5,578 nucleotides of DNA, taken from positions 4,296 to 9,873 of the forward strand of contig DLPC01000010.1 in the NCBI GenBank assembly GCA_002478565.1, in the 5' to 3' direction. The notes beneath the pieces were generated by a model. That model worked only from the letters and a program-made list of their open reading frames with translations, ran no database searches and had not been told where the DNA came from. This stretch comes from Flavobacteriales bacterium UBA7468. GTDB taxonomy: Bacteria; Bacteroidota; Bacteroidia; Flavobacteriales_D; Crocinitomicaceae. Of this stretch, positions 1 through 5,578 are shown in pieces (within the stretch, counting starts at the first letter, position 1; each line of letters starts with the position of its first letter). The translations under genes and the position numbers were made by a program.

Positions 1-176
1 TCGAGCTTTTTGAAATAAGCATCCACCACGCGCTTGATGTTCTCATTGGTTCGGTACGGACTCCAGTTTTCTTGTGATGCGCCCTCCACCAAACGGTGTC
101 CTTTTGCGAGTGCTTCTGGAACGTTTTCCCAGTCGATGTTTGATGTTTTTTGAAAGTAGTTTGTTGTGTTTAACAT
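1..176 (-). CDS. Unrecognised protein, N-terminal fragment (runs off the left edge)
   Basis: An open frame starts at the ATG whose complement is CAT at 174-176 and continues without a stop for 58 codons to the window edge. The protein begins MLNTTNYFQKTSNIDWENVP. It continues with a tryptophan- and charge-containing stretch (key pieces: EALAKGHRLV, NWSPYRTNENIKRVVDAYF) and looks like a soluble helical protein with no signal peptide. The start is supported by its position only 3 nt after the helicase stop codon (TAG, 182-180), which makes it the next cistron of the same operon. There is no Shine-Dalgarno sequence; the upstream bases are A/T-rich. I do not recognise the family. It is probably another component or cargo gene of the same element. 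The missing C-terminal part, to the left of the window, would be needed to name it. Confidence 0.75.
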   Translation of the reverse strand, partial: MLNTTNYFQKTSNIDWENVPEALAKGHRLVEGASQENWSPYRTNENIKRVVDAYFKKL

Positions 177-182
177 GGTCTA
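174..182 (-). promoter_or_regulatory. TAG-ACC-ATG junction (helicase to left-edge gene)
   Basis: Three bases separate the helicase stop (182-180) from the next ATG (176-174). The spacing supports this ATG as the start of the left-edge gene and extends the operon beyond the window. The helicase 3' end just upstream is A/T-rich on the coding strand and shows no hairpin followed by a T-run, so no terminator is seen. Confidence 0.65.
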
Positions 183-239
183 AAAATTTAAAAGTTCTAA
201 TTCGAGTTCAAATGCCAGGGCTTCAAGTTCCAATTCACT
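180..239 (-). repeat. C-terminal tail-coding element, copy in helicase
   Basis: This is the last 19 codons plus stop of the helicase (S1205-F1223, core ELEALAFELELEL). It matches the tail of the 127-aa gene at 3848-3907, with 9 of 19 identical residues and mostly conservative L/I/F changes elsewhere. At the DNA level, 192-206 matches 3866-3880 at 13 of 15 bases, and 213-221 matches 3881-3889 at 8 of 9 bases. The helicase copy has a 6-nt insertion (207-212) between these blocks. Confidence 0.6.
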
Positions 240-3200
240 GATGGTGTTACTTGGTGAAGGTTTTACAGGCGTTAAATTGGTTCTATACTCCAGTAAGTAG
301 TTCAAGCGATTGAATTCTTCAGCTCGAGCTTGGGCACTTCGTCCTTCGACTTGTAAGGCTGACTTTTTGGCATAGATTTCTACTTTCAGCTCTTGCCACT
401 TTGGTGAGTTCTGATCTCCTTTGTAGAGCTCTGATTGTGCAATGATGGCTTGCTTGTCTGCTTCGTACTGCGCCATTACCGGGCTTAAATCACTTGTGAG
501 TGAATAACCCTTTGGTTTGAGCAAGGTGCGCTCTGTTTTTCTGACTTTACTCACGTATTCTTTAAAGTACGACACATAGTATCCTTGAGAGAAATACAAT
601 CCCAATAAGGCATAGGACGCATCGATTTTTCTTCCCATGGAAATAATATCCCTGTCTTGTTGGTCTGTGGCATTTAATAGTGCTTCAATCTCTTCTTTGA
701 GCTCCTTTGCTTTTTTGACGCTTTTATTGACCACCTCGCCATCGTTGGCCACCTTGGGTGTTTCTTGTAAGAAGGTAGAATTGAGTAAAGTGGTATGAAA
801 GGCCTTGATGCAATTCAGTGACTTTTCTCTGTAAGTAGTATAGTCACGAATGTCATTCTGTACCGCTTTTAGGGTGTCAATGGCTAAATTCACGCGCTTG
901 TAATCTCGGTTCAAATTCTCCTTGGCTTGATCAAAGAACATAGCAACCAATCTATCCACATCGGTAATTAATGCCAGTTTGATTTCTTCTGGATCCATGC
1001 TTTCTAAGTCCAGGACATTTCCTCTATCTCCCCTGAACCAAATGTCATTGATGCGCGAAGTCTTTTCTTCGAGCTTTTGAAATACGAACACATCCATGGA
1101 ATCTTGCACCAAAGGCATGACTATGCGCACATATTGAAATTGATTTCCTTGTCTCCAGATACGGCCTTCTAATTGGCGAATGTCCGTTGGATTCCACTCA
1201 GGATAACAGTTGTAAATCACTGTTCCACGCTTTTGAAGATCAATCCCTTCGCGAATAGTAGCTGTACCGATTATGATTTTCACCACGCCATCAAGGAATG
1301 CTTCCTTGATGAGCTCTTTTCGTGTGTCGTTGATTTCAGAGCTGATGATTTCCACTTCATCTACGCGTGTACGATCATACATCACACCTTTTTTGTAGCC
1401 TATCTCTTTCTCCAGGTATTCTTTCACTAAAGGAAAAAACTGCTTGCCGCGGTTCATGTAAATGACCTGTCCACTGGCTGTTTCTTGATGGTCTTCGTGC
1501 CATTTCTTGACCGTAGCAATACAATCCATGACATAAGCAATCTTAGGACTTTCTGTCACAAACTCCTTGTAGTCTTCTGGTGTACCGTTGAGTAGATATG
1601 GTGATAGCGCGTTATCCAAACTGTAAGCCAGAGCGCGGAACAAATTACCCATATCGAGTTTTCCCTGAGTAGATTTCTTGGCCATCGCCACAATACCATC
1701 TTGGTTCGTGCGCTGCTTTGCGGTCATATTGATGTAGGTCAAGACCTGCTTGTCCTTGGCTAGTCTTTGCTTGGTGTTTTCAAAGTCATAGAGCAAAGGC
1801 AGATTAATCTTCTTTGGACGAACCACTCCGGCTTCTTCTCCTGTTTTGTACAAGATGTGGTTATAGATAAGTTTTTGAAGCACACGACGATTGGTGAAGC
1901 TTTTAATAACTTCCTTTTCGACGATTTCTTCTTTGTAATTAGCTGTCCATTCGACGGTTGGTAGTACAAATAAGTCAAAGAAGGTATCAAGATTCAAAAT
2001 GCCGTTATCCCTTAATGAATCATAAGCAACGAGTGACAACATGGAATAGATTTCCAAAGGAGAGTTGGAAAACGGCGTAGCGGTCAAAAGCATGGTGTTT
2101 CGTCCGTACTTTCGCTGAATAAAACTCAGGATCAAAAAGGCTTTTTGACCAGTTTCAGAAGTAGCTGATTGAATGTTGTAGCGTTTGTTTCCTTCATCAT
2201 CACTTTTCACCTGGCTAAATACGTTCTTACAGCGGTGCGCTTCATCAATCACCGCATAGTCAAAACCTAGAATATCAATATCTGCAATGGTATTCTTGAG
2301 CCCTACTCCGATCATCTCTCGAAACTTCTGGTATTCGATTTCCTTGTCTCGGTTGGATTTCTCTTTGGATTGTCCAAGGATATTGACAAGTTCGGTAAAC
2401 AAATCATCTGAAACGGACTTTCCAAAACCAAGGCGCTTAAATCCTTCATAGGTAACCATCGTAATGGATTTCTCTGGCACTGCTTTATTGAGGTTTATTT
2501 TCTCTACGATGTCTTTCCCCAAGTTAAACCAGTCATTGACCGTTATTCCAGTATGAGAAAGTACACCTGGAACAAACTCACCGGTTTTACGATCCGTATA
2601 GCCAATGATTTCATTCATCCATTTCTTGTAAGTAGGCTTTGGAACCACAACCAATGGCCGTTTGCATTTTCCTGAATACAAGTTATGAGCAAGGTTTACG
2701 ATGGCCGTCATGGTTTTACCCACCCCTACATCAAATGCATTGATCCCAGAACCCATGGCCTCCATGAAAGCCACACCTTGACGTTGAATGTCAGTGATTT
2801 GAAGTATTCCGGATTTGAAACGAGCTGAACACTCAAAACCAATAGGAACTTTCGAATAGTTAATGTCTGATTGTCCGTTGTAAACACGGTTCCAAGCGAA
2901 ATTGAGTTTTTGCTGATCTTCAAAAGCTAGAACTTCGTGCAGGAATCGAGAAAAGAGCTTTTCTCCTTCAATTCGTGCGTTGGCCCGAAGCTCCGCCTTT
3001 TCTTCCTTGGTGAGCCTGTCATCGCGCAGAGCTTTATTAGCAATGTAATAATCAGCGATGTCAATTGAGGAACTCTTTTCAAAATCAGTGTCTGGATTGA
3101 GTGTAAACAACCATTTGACAAACACATTTTGCAAGGTGTATTTGGTTTCTCCATCAAAGCGAATTCGGATCTTGTCACTGTCCTTTTTGCGCTCGATTTT

Positions 3201-3851
3201 TCCATTGACCTTTCTAAGTTCTTCGGAATTTTCCAAATCCATGAACTCCTCTCGTACACCCGTAATGCTAAACAAGTCAGGATTTACTGCAAAATCTGAA
3301 ATGGCCGTAATAATTGGGCGCTCCTTCTCATCGGGGTTTTCTACTGAAAGTAGCTCTGGCTTTGCTTTTTCCAGTGCTTCTTTGTGTTGATTGTACACCT
3401 CTTCACCAAAATACTCCAGGATTTCATTCTTATCCACTTCTAGCTGCTGAAGCCTGTCGTACATATTGCCATAGGTATAAATAGGAAAAGGCATCATTTC
3501 TCCTGCATGGTAAAACAAAGCGCCTTGTCTGACCAAGGTATGTAGCTGTGAGATCAAAACCCGACCAGTACCCTTCAGATGATAGGCTTCCCAACCAGTC
3601 ATGGGTATTCCTTGGTGCTGTTTGTACCACACCCAAGCCTTGATTTCAGGCTCAGTGATGCCTTGGTTGTATTTAGCCATGACATCCTCAAAAGAGAGTT
3701 TCTTGCCATCAACTGAGCCCAAGCCTTTGAGCGCATCGACCTGTTTGAGTACGTTGTCAATAGCCTGTGATTTACTTCTTAAATTGATTGAAGTATACGC
3801 ATTTAAAGCGCCTAAATTCTGAATGTTAGCAACTGATTTTAAGTAACTCAT
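180..3851 (-). CDS. Large SNF2-like superfamily 2 helicase (1223 aa), DarB/polyvalent-protein type
   Basis: This is a giant DNA-dependent ATPase, probably cytoplasmic, that would translocate on or remodel DNA. Visible helicase motifs: Walker A/motif I at residues 372-380 (AFDVGVGKT), preceded by an MGSGINAFDVG stretch; motif II DEAH at 536-539 (VIDEAHR); motif III at 590-593 (TATP, followed by FSNSPLEIYSML); motif V near 862-873 (GTATIREGIDLQ); motif VI at 893-902 (QLEGRIWRQG). The last matches the QxxGRxxR signature of SNF2-like enzymes. Residues 1-350 form an N-terminal region I cannot assign, and the spacing between motifs III and V is long (about 270 residues). Residues 975-1190 look mostly helical, with possible coiled coil around 1040-1065. 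The protein ends in an acidic/aliphatic tail (1205-1223) resembling that of the 127-aa neighbour. The start ATG overlaps the upstream stop (ATGA), and no Shine-Dalgarno sequence is seen. Known relatives, such as the helicase half of P1 DarB, are fused to a methylase; here the methylase is a separate gene upstream. The helicase call is firm. The antirestriction role is inference. Confidence 0.93.
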   Translation of the reverse strand: MSYLKSVANIQNLGALNAYTSINLRSKSQAIDNVLKQVDALKGLGSVDGKKLSFEDVMAKYNQGITEPEIKAWVWYKQHQGIPMTGWEAYHLKGTGRVLISQLHTLVRQGALFYHAGEMMPFPIYTYGNMYDRLQQLEVDKNEILEYFGEEVYNQHKEALEKAKPELLSVENPDEKERPIITAISDFAVNPDLFSITGVREEFMDLENSEELRKVNGKIERKKDSDKIRIRFDGETKYTLQNVFVKWLFTLNPDTDFEKSSSIDIADYYIANKALRDDRLTKEEKAELRANARIEGEKLFSRFLHEVLAFEDQQKLNFAWNRVYNGQSDINYSKVPIGFECSARFKSGILQITDIQRQGVAFMEAMGSGINAFDVGVGKTMTAIVNLAHNLYSGKCKRPLVVVPKPTYKKWMNEIIGYTDRKTGEFVPGVLSHTGITVNDWFNLGKDIVEKINLNKAVPEKSITMVTYEGFKRLGFGKSVSDDLFTELVNILGQSKEKSNRDKEIEYQKFREMIGVGLKNTIADIDILGFDYAVIDEAHRCKNVFSQVKSDDEGNKRYNIQSATSETGQKAFLILSFIQRKYGRNTMLLTATPFSNSPLEIYSMLSLVAYDSLRDNGILNLDTFFDLFVLPTVEWTANYKEEIVEKEVIKSFTNRRVLQKLIYNHILYKTGEEAGVVRPKKINLPLLYDFENTKQRLAKDKQVLTYINMTAKQRTNQDGIVAMAKKSTQGKLDMGNLFRALAYSLDNALSPYLLNGTPEDYKEFVTESPKIAYVMDCIATVKKWHEDHQETASGQVIYMNRGKQFFPLVKEYLEKEIGYKKGVMYDRTRVDEVEIISSEINDTRKELIKEAFLDGVVKIIIGTATIREGIDLQKRGTVIYNCYPEWNPTDIRQLEGRIWRQGNQFQYVRIVMPLVQDSMDVFVFQKLEEKTSRINDIWFRGDRGNVLDLESMDPEEIKLALITDVDRLVAMFFDQAKENLNRDYKRVNLAIDTLKAVQNDIRDYTTYREKSLNCIKAFHTTLLNSTFLQETPKVANDGEVVNKSVKKAKELKEEIEALLNATDQQDRDIISMGRKIDASYALLGLYFSQGYYVSYFKEYVSKVRKTERTLLKPKGYSLTSDLSPVMAQYEADKQAIIAQSELYKGDQNSPKWQELKVEIYAKKSALQVEGRSAQARAEEFNRLNYLLEYRTNLTPVKPSPSNTISELELEALAFELELELLNF
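3848..3851 (-). promoter_or_regulatory. ATGA stop/start overlap (127-aa gene to helicase)
   Basis: The TGA of the 127-residue gene (3850-3848) overlaps the ATG of the helicase (3851-3849) by 4 nt. No Shine-Dalgarno sequence precedes the start, so translation of the helicase probably depends on ribosomes finishing the upstream gene, which would keep the two products in a fixed ratio. This fixes the helicase start. Confidence 0.75.
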
Positions 3852-3907
3852 GATTGATTGATTTGAAGTTCGTATTCGAGTGCCAAGGCCTCTATTTCAA
3901 TGAGCGA
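3848..3907 (-). repeat. C-terminal tail-coding element, copy in 127-aa gene
   Basis: This is the last 19 codons plus stop of the 127-residue protein (S109-S127, core IEIEALALEYEL). It is the partner of the helicase tail at 180-239. Both copies end exactly 19 residues after the aligned serine, and both alternate acidic with aliphatic residues. The copy also sits directly before the helicase start codon. Confidence 0.6.
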
Positions 3908-4231
3908 ATAGCTTTGTTGTTTTTGGATTGTGGCGAGGATTATAGACTTATCACCTTGAATCGTTACCGGGAATTCTTTACTGGAAGTCACAACCTCTTG
4001 GCCACATACTTTTTCAGGATGCAGCACAAACCAGGTATTGAATGTGCAGAGCTCCGTAAAGCTCAAAGGTGTTTGAGGATATTGCTTTGACTTTGCTTTT
4101 TGCTCAATGGACTTGTTATCATAGTACACACCATTGCGAAGCAAGGCAGCTTGCATGTCATTGGCACCTGCTAGTTTCTCACGAATCAGATCCAAGCGCG
4201 CTCGAAGATATGTTGGGCTTACTACGAGCAT
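3848..4231 (-). CDS. Small conserved-looking protein of unknown function (127 aa) with helicase-like C-terminal tail
   Basis: I cannot name a function for this 127-residue protein. It lies inside the operon: its ATG overlaps the RadC-like gene's stop by one base (TAATG), and its TGA overlaps the helicase start (ATGA). That packing makes it a real gene. Residues 1-33 look helical and basic/amphipathic (key piece YLRARLDLIREKLAG). Residues 57-95 form a denser, globular-looking segment with FNTWFVLHPEKV (64-75) and a following EFPVTIQGDKS (86-96), probably strand-rich. There is no signal peptide or membrane segment. Residues 109-127 carry the acidic/aliphatic tail IEALALEYEL, which resembles the helicase's last 19 residues. 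A helicase accessory or adaptor protein is a plausible inference from position and the shared tail, but it is unproven. It could also be a domain that is fused into larger proteins in related elements. Confidence 0.85.
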   Translation of the reverse strand: MLVVSPTYLRARLDLIREKLAGANDMQAALLRNGVYYDNKSIEQKAKSKQYPQTPLSFTELCTFNTWFVLHPEKVCGQEVVTSSKEFPVTIQGDKSIILATIQKQQSYSLIEIEALALEYELQINQS

Positions 4232-4233
4232 TA
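4229..4233 (-). promoter_or_regulatory. TAATG stop/start overlap (RadC-like to 127-aa gene)
   Basis: The TAA of the RadC-like gene (4233-4231) shares its last A with the ATG of the 127-residue gene (4231-4229). This is a classic translational coupling arrangement. The upstream sequence is A-rich with no purine-rich Shine-Dalgarno match. Confidence 0.7.
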
Positions 4234-4989
4234 GATCATCGTAAGTTCTGTTTCTAAAAGTGGAATGACGGCTGCTGGCACCATTTGATCGTGCAGCACC
4301 TTATCAATGACCATTTGTTCCACTTGCTCATAGCCTTGTGGGGACTGCATCATTTCATACAAGTTGGGTGCATTGGCTTCTGTTACACGTTTGAGTTGCG
4401 TAAGTATTTCTTCACGAAGCCTAAGCTCCTGTGGGCTTAGTTTTGGGACATAGCCCATGATGCTGCTTTCTCCCTTTTCATTGAAGGAATAGTAGCCGTT
4501 CTTGGTCACAATGATGTGATCCAAAAGTGAGATGTCAAAGTATTTGAGTGCCTTGACAATGTTTCTTGTCAGGCTTTTATCGGCATCAGACGGAGTAAGA
4601 TTTCCACTTGGGTGGTTATGAGATATAATAACGGCCTTTGCCAAGGTTTTGACAGCCACGGCTGTGAGTAATTCCACGTCCACCATCGTAGCATTGATCG
4701 TTCCTGTTGAATGGTGGTAATAGCCAATGATTTTATTGGCCTGACTCAAAAAAATGGCAATAAAGTGCTCCTGGACTTCAATGCCTTTCAAAATGCGATT
4801 TTTCAAGAACATGTAGACATCCATTGAGGACTTGATGTCACCAAAGAAAAGCGCTTCTTTATTGAAGGTGATTTCAATTTCACGCACCTTGAACTGCGCC
4901 TCAATGGCATCGAGCTCCTTTTCGAGTTCGGAGTAAGTGTCTTTGTCAAAAACCATTTGCGGTTTTGCTTGGTTTGTTTTGTAGGCCAT
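4231..4989 (-). CDS. RadC-like JAB/MPN domain protein (252 aa)
   Basis: This is a RadC-family protein of the JAB/MPN (JAMM) fold, a Zn-dependent hydrolase-like fold whose biochemical role in bacteria is still unsettled. The complete JAMM signature is visible: a candidate glutamate at E74 (VQEHF), then H124-x-H126-P-S-G, S134 and D137 (HNHPSGNLTPSDAD). It is followed by the typical RadC continuation LLDHIIVTKNGYYSF (155-169). The helix-hairpin-helix region of chromosomal RadC is absent. Instead there is a lysine/glutamate-rich N-terminal stretch of about 35 residues and a helical extension of about 75 residues after the JAB core (178-252). Short RadC-like proteins of this kind are common on Bacteroidota mobile elements. 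The ATG follows the methylase stop by one base, and the stop overlaps the next start (TAATG). No Shine-Dalgarno sequence is present. The family call is secure. The substrate, and whether it is a peptidase or acts on DNA, is unknown. Confidence 0.93.
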   Translation of the reverse strand: MAYKTNQAKPQMVFDKDTYSELEKELDAIEAQFKVREIEITFNKEALFFGDIKSSMDVYMFLKNRILKGIEVQEHFIAIFLSQANKIIGYYHHSTGTINATMVDVELLTAVAVKTLAKAVIISHNHPSGNLTPSDADKSLTRNIVKALKYFDISLLDHIIVTKNGYYSFNEKGESSIMGYVPKLSPQELRLREEILTQLKRVTEANAPNLYEMMQSPQGYEQVEQMVIDKVLHDQMVPAAVIPLLETELTMI

Positions 4990-4993
4990 GTTA
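4987..4993 (-). promoter_or_regulatory. TAA-C-ATG junction (methylase to RadC-like gene)
   Basis: A single base separates the methylase stop (4993-4991) from the RadC-like start (4989-4987). There is no room for a promoter or terminator, so the two genes must share a transcript. The bases upstream of the start are A/T-rich and lack a Shine-Dalgarno motif. Confidence 0.7.
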
Positions 4994-5578
4994 TTTACGT
5001 TTTAATACAATGATGTCCGTTGGGACTTTGGTGCTACTAAATACCGGTGGTAAGCGATAGGCATCTACCAAGTCGCAGAGCTTTTCTAGCTCCATTTTCT
5101 CTCCTTGGTAGCTAATGCCGTTTCTTAGAAAATTACTTCCCGTAATAAACACCAATAGCCCACCGGGCTTTAAGAGTTGTAGGGAGTAATACATGAAAAA
5201 CAGTTCTATTTGATGCATCTTTGGCTTTGGAAAATAGCTACTGTATGTGTTCTTGTATTTGCCATAAGGCGGATTGCCAATGATAAGCGAAAATGGATAG
5301 CCGCTAAGCCAAGTCATTGGGCTTTTCAAGCGTTTAGTAAAGCGTGGGGCTTGTAAGAATGCGGTTTCAAAATAGCCTTCATAGATATTTGCTTCTGGAT
5401 AAAGAATTTCACAAATGCGTTTTGAAACGGGATTGATCTCAAAGCCATAGCACTTGGATTGATCTGGTGCCCATTTTAGAAAGTTTCCTGTTCCGAGACT
5501 TGGCTCTAATACTGTTCCTTTGGAGTTATAGCCATACCTTTTGGCTAGCATCCACATCAATTCACAGATGTAATCTGG
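4991..5578 (-). CDS. N6-adenine DNA methylase, C-terminal 195 residues (start beyond the right edge)
   Basis: This is a class I SAM-dependent methyltransferase that would methylate adenine in DNA. Counting residues from the window edge, motif I (SAM binding) is LEPSLGTGNF at 24-33, a motif II acidic residue is E47 in GFEINP, and the catalytic motif IV is NPPY at 102-105 (after SLIIG). After these come LKPGGLLVFITGSNFL (136-151) and a closing segment RLPPVFSSTKVPTDIIVLK, typical of the end of the catalytic domain in DarB-like methylases. The frame stays open to the last base, with PDYICEL before the first in-frame TTG/ATG codons, so a start at 5551-5560 would be artificial. PDYI plus a hydrophobic helix is the usual lead-in to motif I, and more N-terminal sequence is expected. 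There is no separate target-recognition domain after the catalytic core, so specificity must come from the missing N-terminus or a partner. It is the first visible gene of the operon. Confidence 0.92.
   Translation of the reverse strand, partial: PDYICELMWMLAKRYGYNSKGTVLEPSLGTGNFLKWAPDQSKCYGFEINPVSKRICEILYPEANIYEGYFETAFLQAPRFTKRLKSPMTWLSGYPFSLIIGNPPYGKYKNTYSSYFPKPKMHQIELFFMYYSLQLLKPGGLLVFITGSNFLRNGISYQGEKMELEKLCDLVDAYRLPPVFSSTKVPTDIIVLKRK

Noticed and set aside
1173..1430. Plus-strand open frame of 85 codons opposite the helicase
   Set aside because: It lies fully inside the helicase gene over essential motifs. It has a cysteine/histidine/phenylalanine-rich composition typical of an antisense reading, and no supporting start context.
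2927..3259. Minus-strand 110-codon open frame in another frame of the helicase gene
   Set aside because: It is an out-of-frame shadow within a continuous coding gene and has no recognisable domain.
3058..3390. Plus-strand open frame of 110 codons, rich in serine and phenylalanine
   Set aside because: It is antisense to the helicase N-terminal region. The serine-rich composition is what results from reading Lys/Glu-rich coding DNA backwards. No homology is recognised.
180..3851. Helicase considered as the SNF2/HsdR subunit of a classical type I or type III restriction system
   Set aside because: No restriction endonuclease motif (such as PD-(D/E)XK) was recognised in its N- or C-terminal regions, and no HsdS-like gene is next to it. 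The missing flanks leave this not fully excluded.
3851..3863. Tandem GATT/TGAT repeat (three units) at the helicase start, considered as a phase-variable slippage site
   Set aside because: Three tetranucleotide units are too few for frequent slippage, and the bases are explained as codons of the upstream gene's tail and stop.
3601..4257. Several plus-strand open frames (3601-3822, 3854-4090, 4069-4257)
   Set aside because: They overlap well-supported minus-strand genes, have unusual composition and mutually overlap. They are treated as shadows.
5549..5560. TTG or ATG codons considered as the methylase start
   Set aside because: The frame is open upstream to the window edge, and the preceding PDYICEL fits the usual lead-in to the methylase fold, so the real start lies outside the window.

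Overview
The window looks like part of an accessory, probably mobile, region of a Bacteroidota (Bacteroidetes) genome, plasmid or phage. The base composition is moderate (roughly low-to-mid 40s % GC by eye). None of the visible start codons has a Shine-Dalgarno sequence; the bases before them are simply A/T-rich, as is usual in Bacteroidota. The gene set is a DNA methylase, a RadC-type JAB protein and a giant SNF2-type helicase. This combination is known from conjugative elements and large phages. The taxonomic call is inference, since no rRNA or housekeeping marker is present.

Everything is on the minus strand, so the genes are transcribed from right to left. The order is: (1) the C-terminal 195 residues of an N6-adenine DNA methylase that runs off the right edge (4991-5578); (2) a 252-residue RadC-like JAB/MPN protein with an intact JAMM metal-binding motif (4231-4989); (3) a 127-residue protein of unknown function (3848-4231); (4) a 1223-residue superfamily 2 (SNF2-like) helicase (180-3851); and (5) the first 58 codons of an unrecognised gene that continues past the left edge (1-176). 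The junctions are a 1-nt gap, a TAATG overlap, an ATGA overlap and a 3-nt gap. The window is essentially fully coding and reads as one translationally coupled operon. It contains no visible promoter, terminator, RNA gene, CRISPR array or insertion sequence; the promoter must lie beyond the right edge.

How the genes may work together: a DarB-like methylase followed by a SNF2-like helicase recalls the fused methylase-helicase antirestriction protein DarB of phage P1 and the 'polyvalent' proteins of phages and conjugative elements. Here the parts are separate genes with a RadC-like protein between them. The system could protect incoming element DNA, or process or modify DNA in another way; the sequence does not decide which. 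The least expected signal is a short acidic/aliphatic C-terminal tail shared by the 127-residue protein and the helicase encoded next to it. The tail ends 19 residues from a common serine in both proteins and is also similar at the DNA level, which suggests a duplicated docking or interaction peptide.
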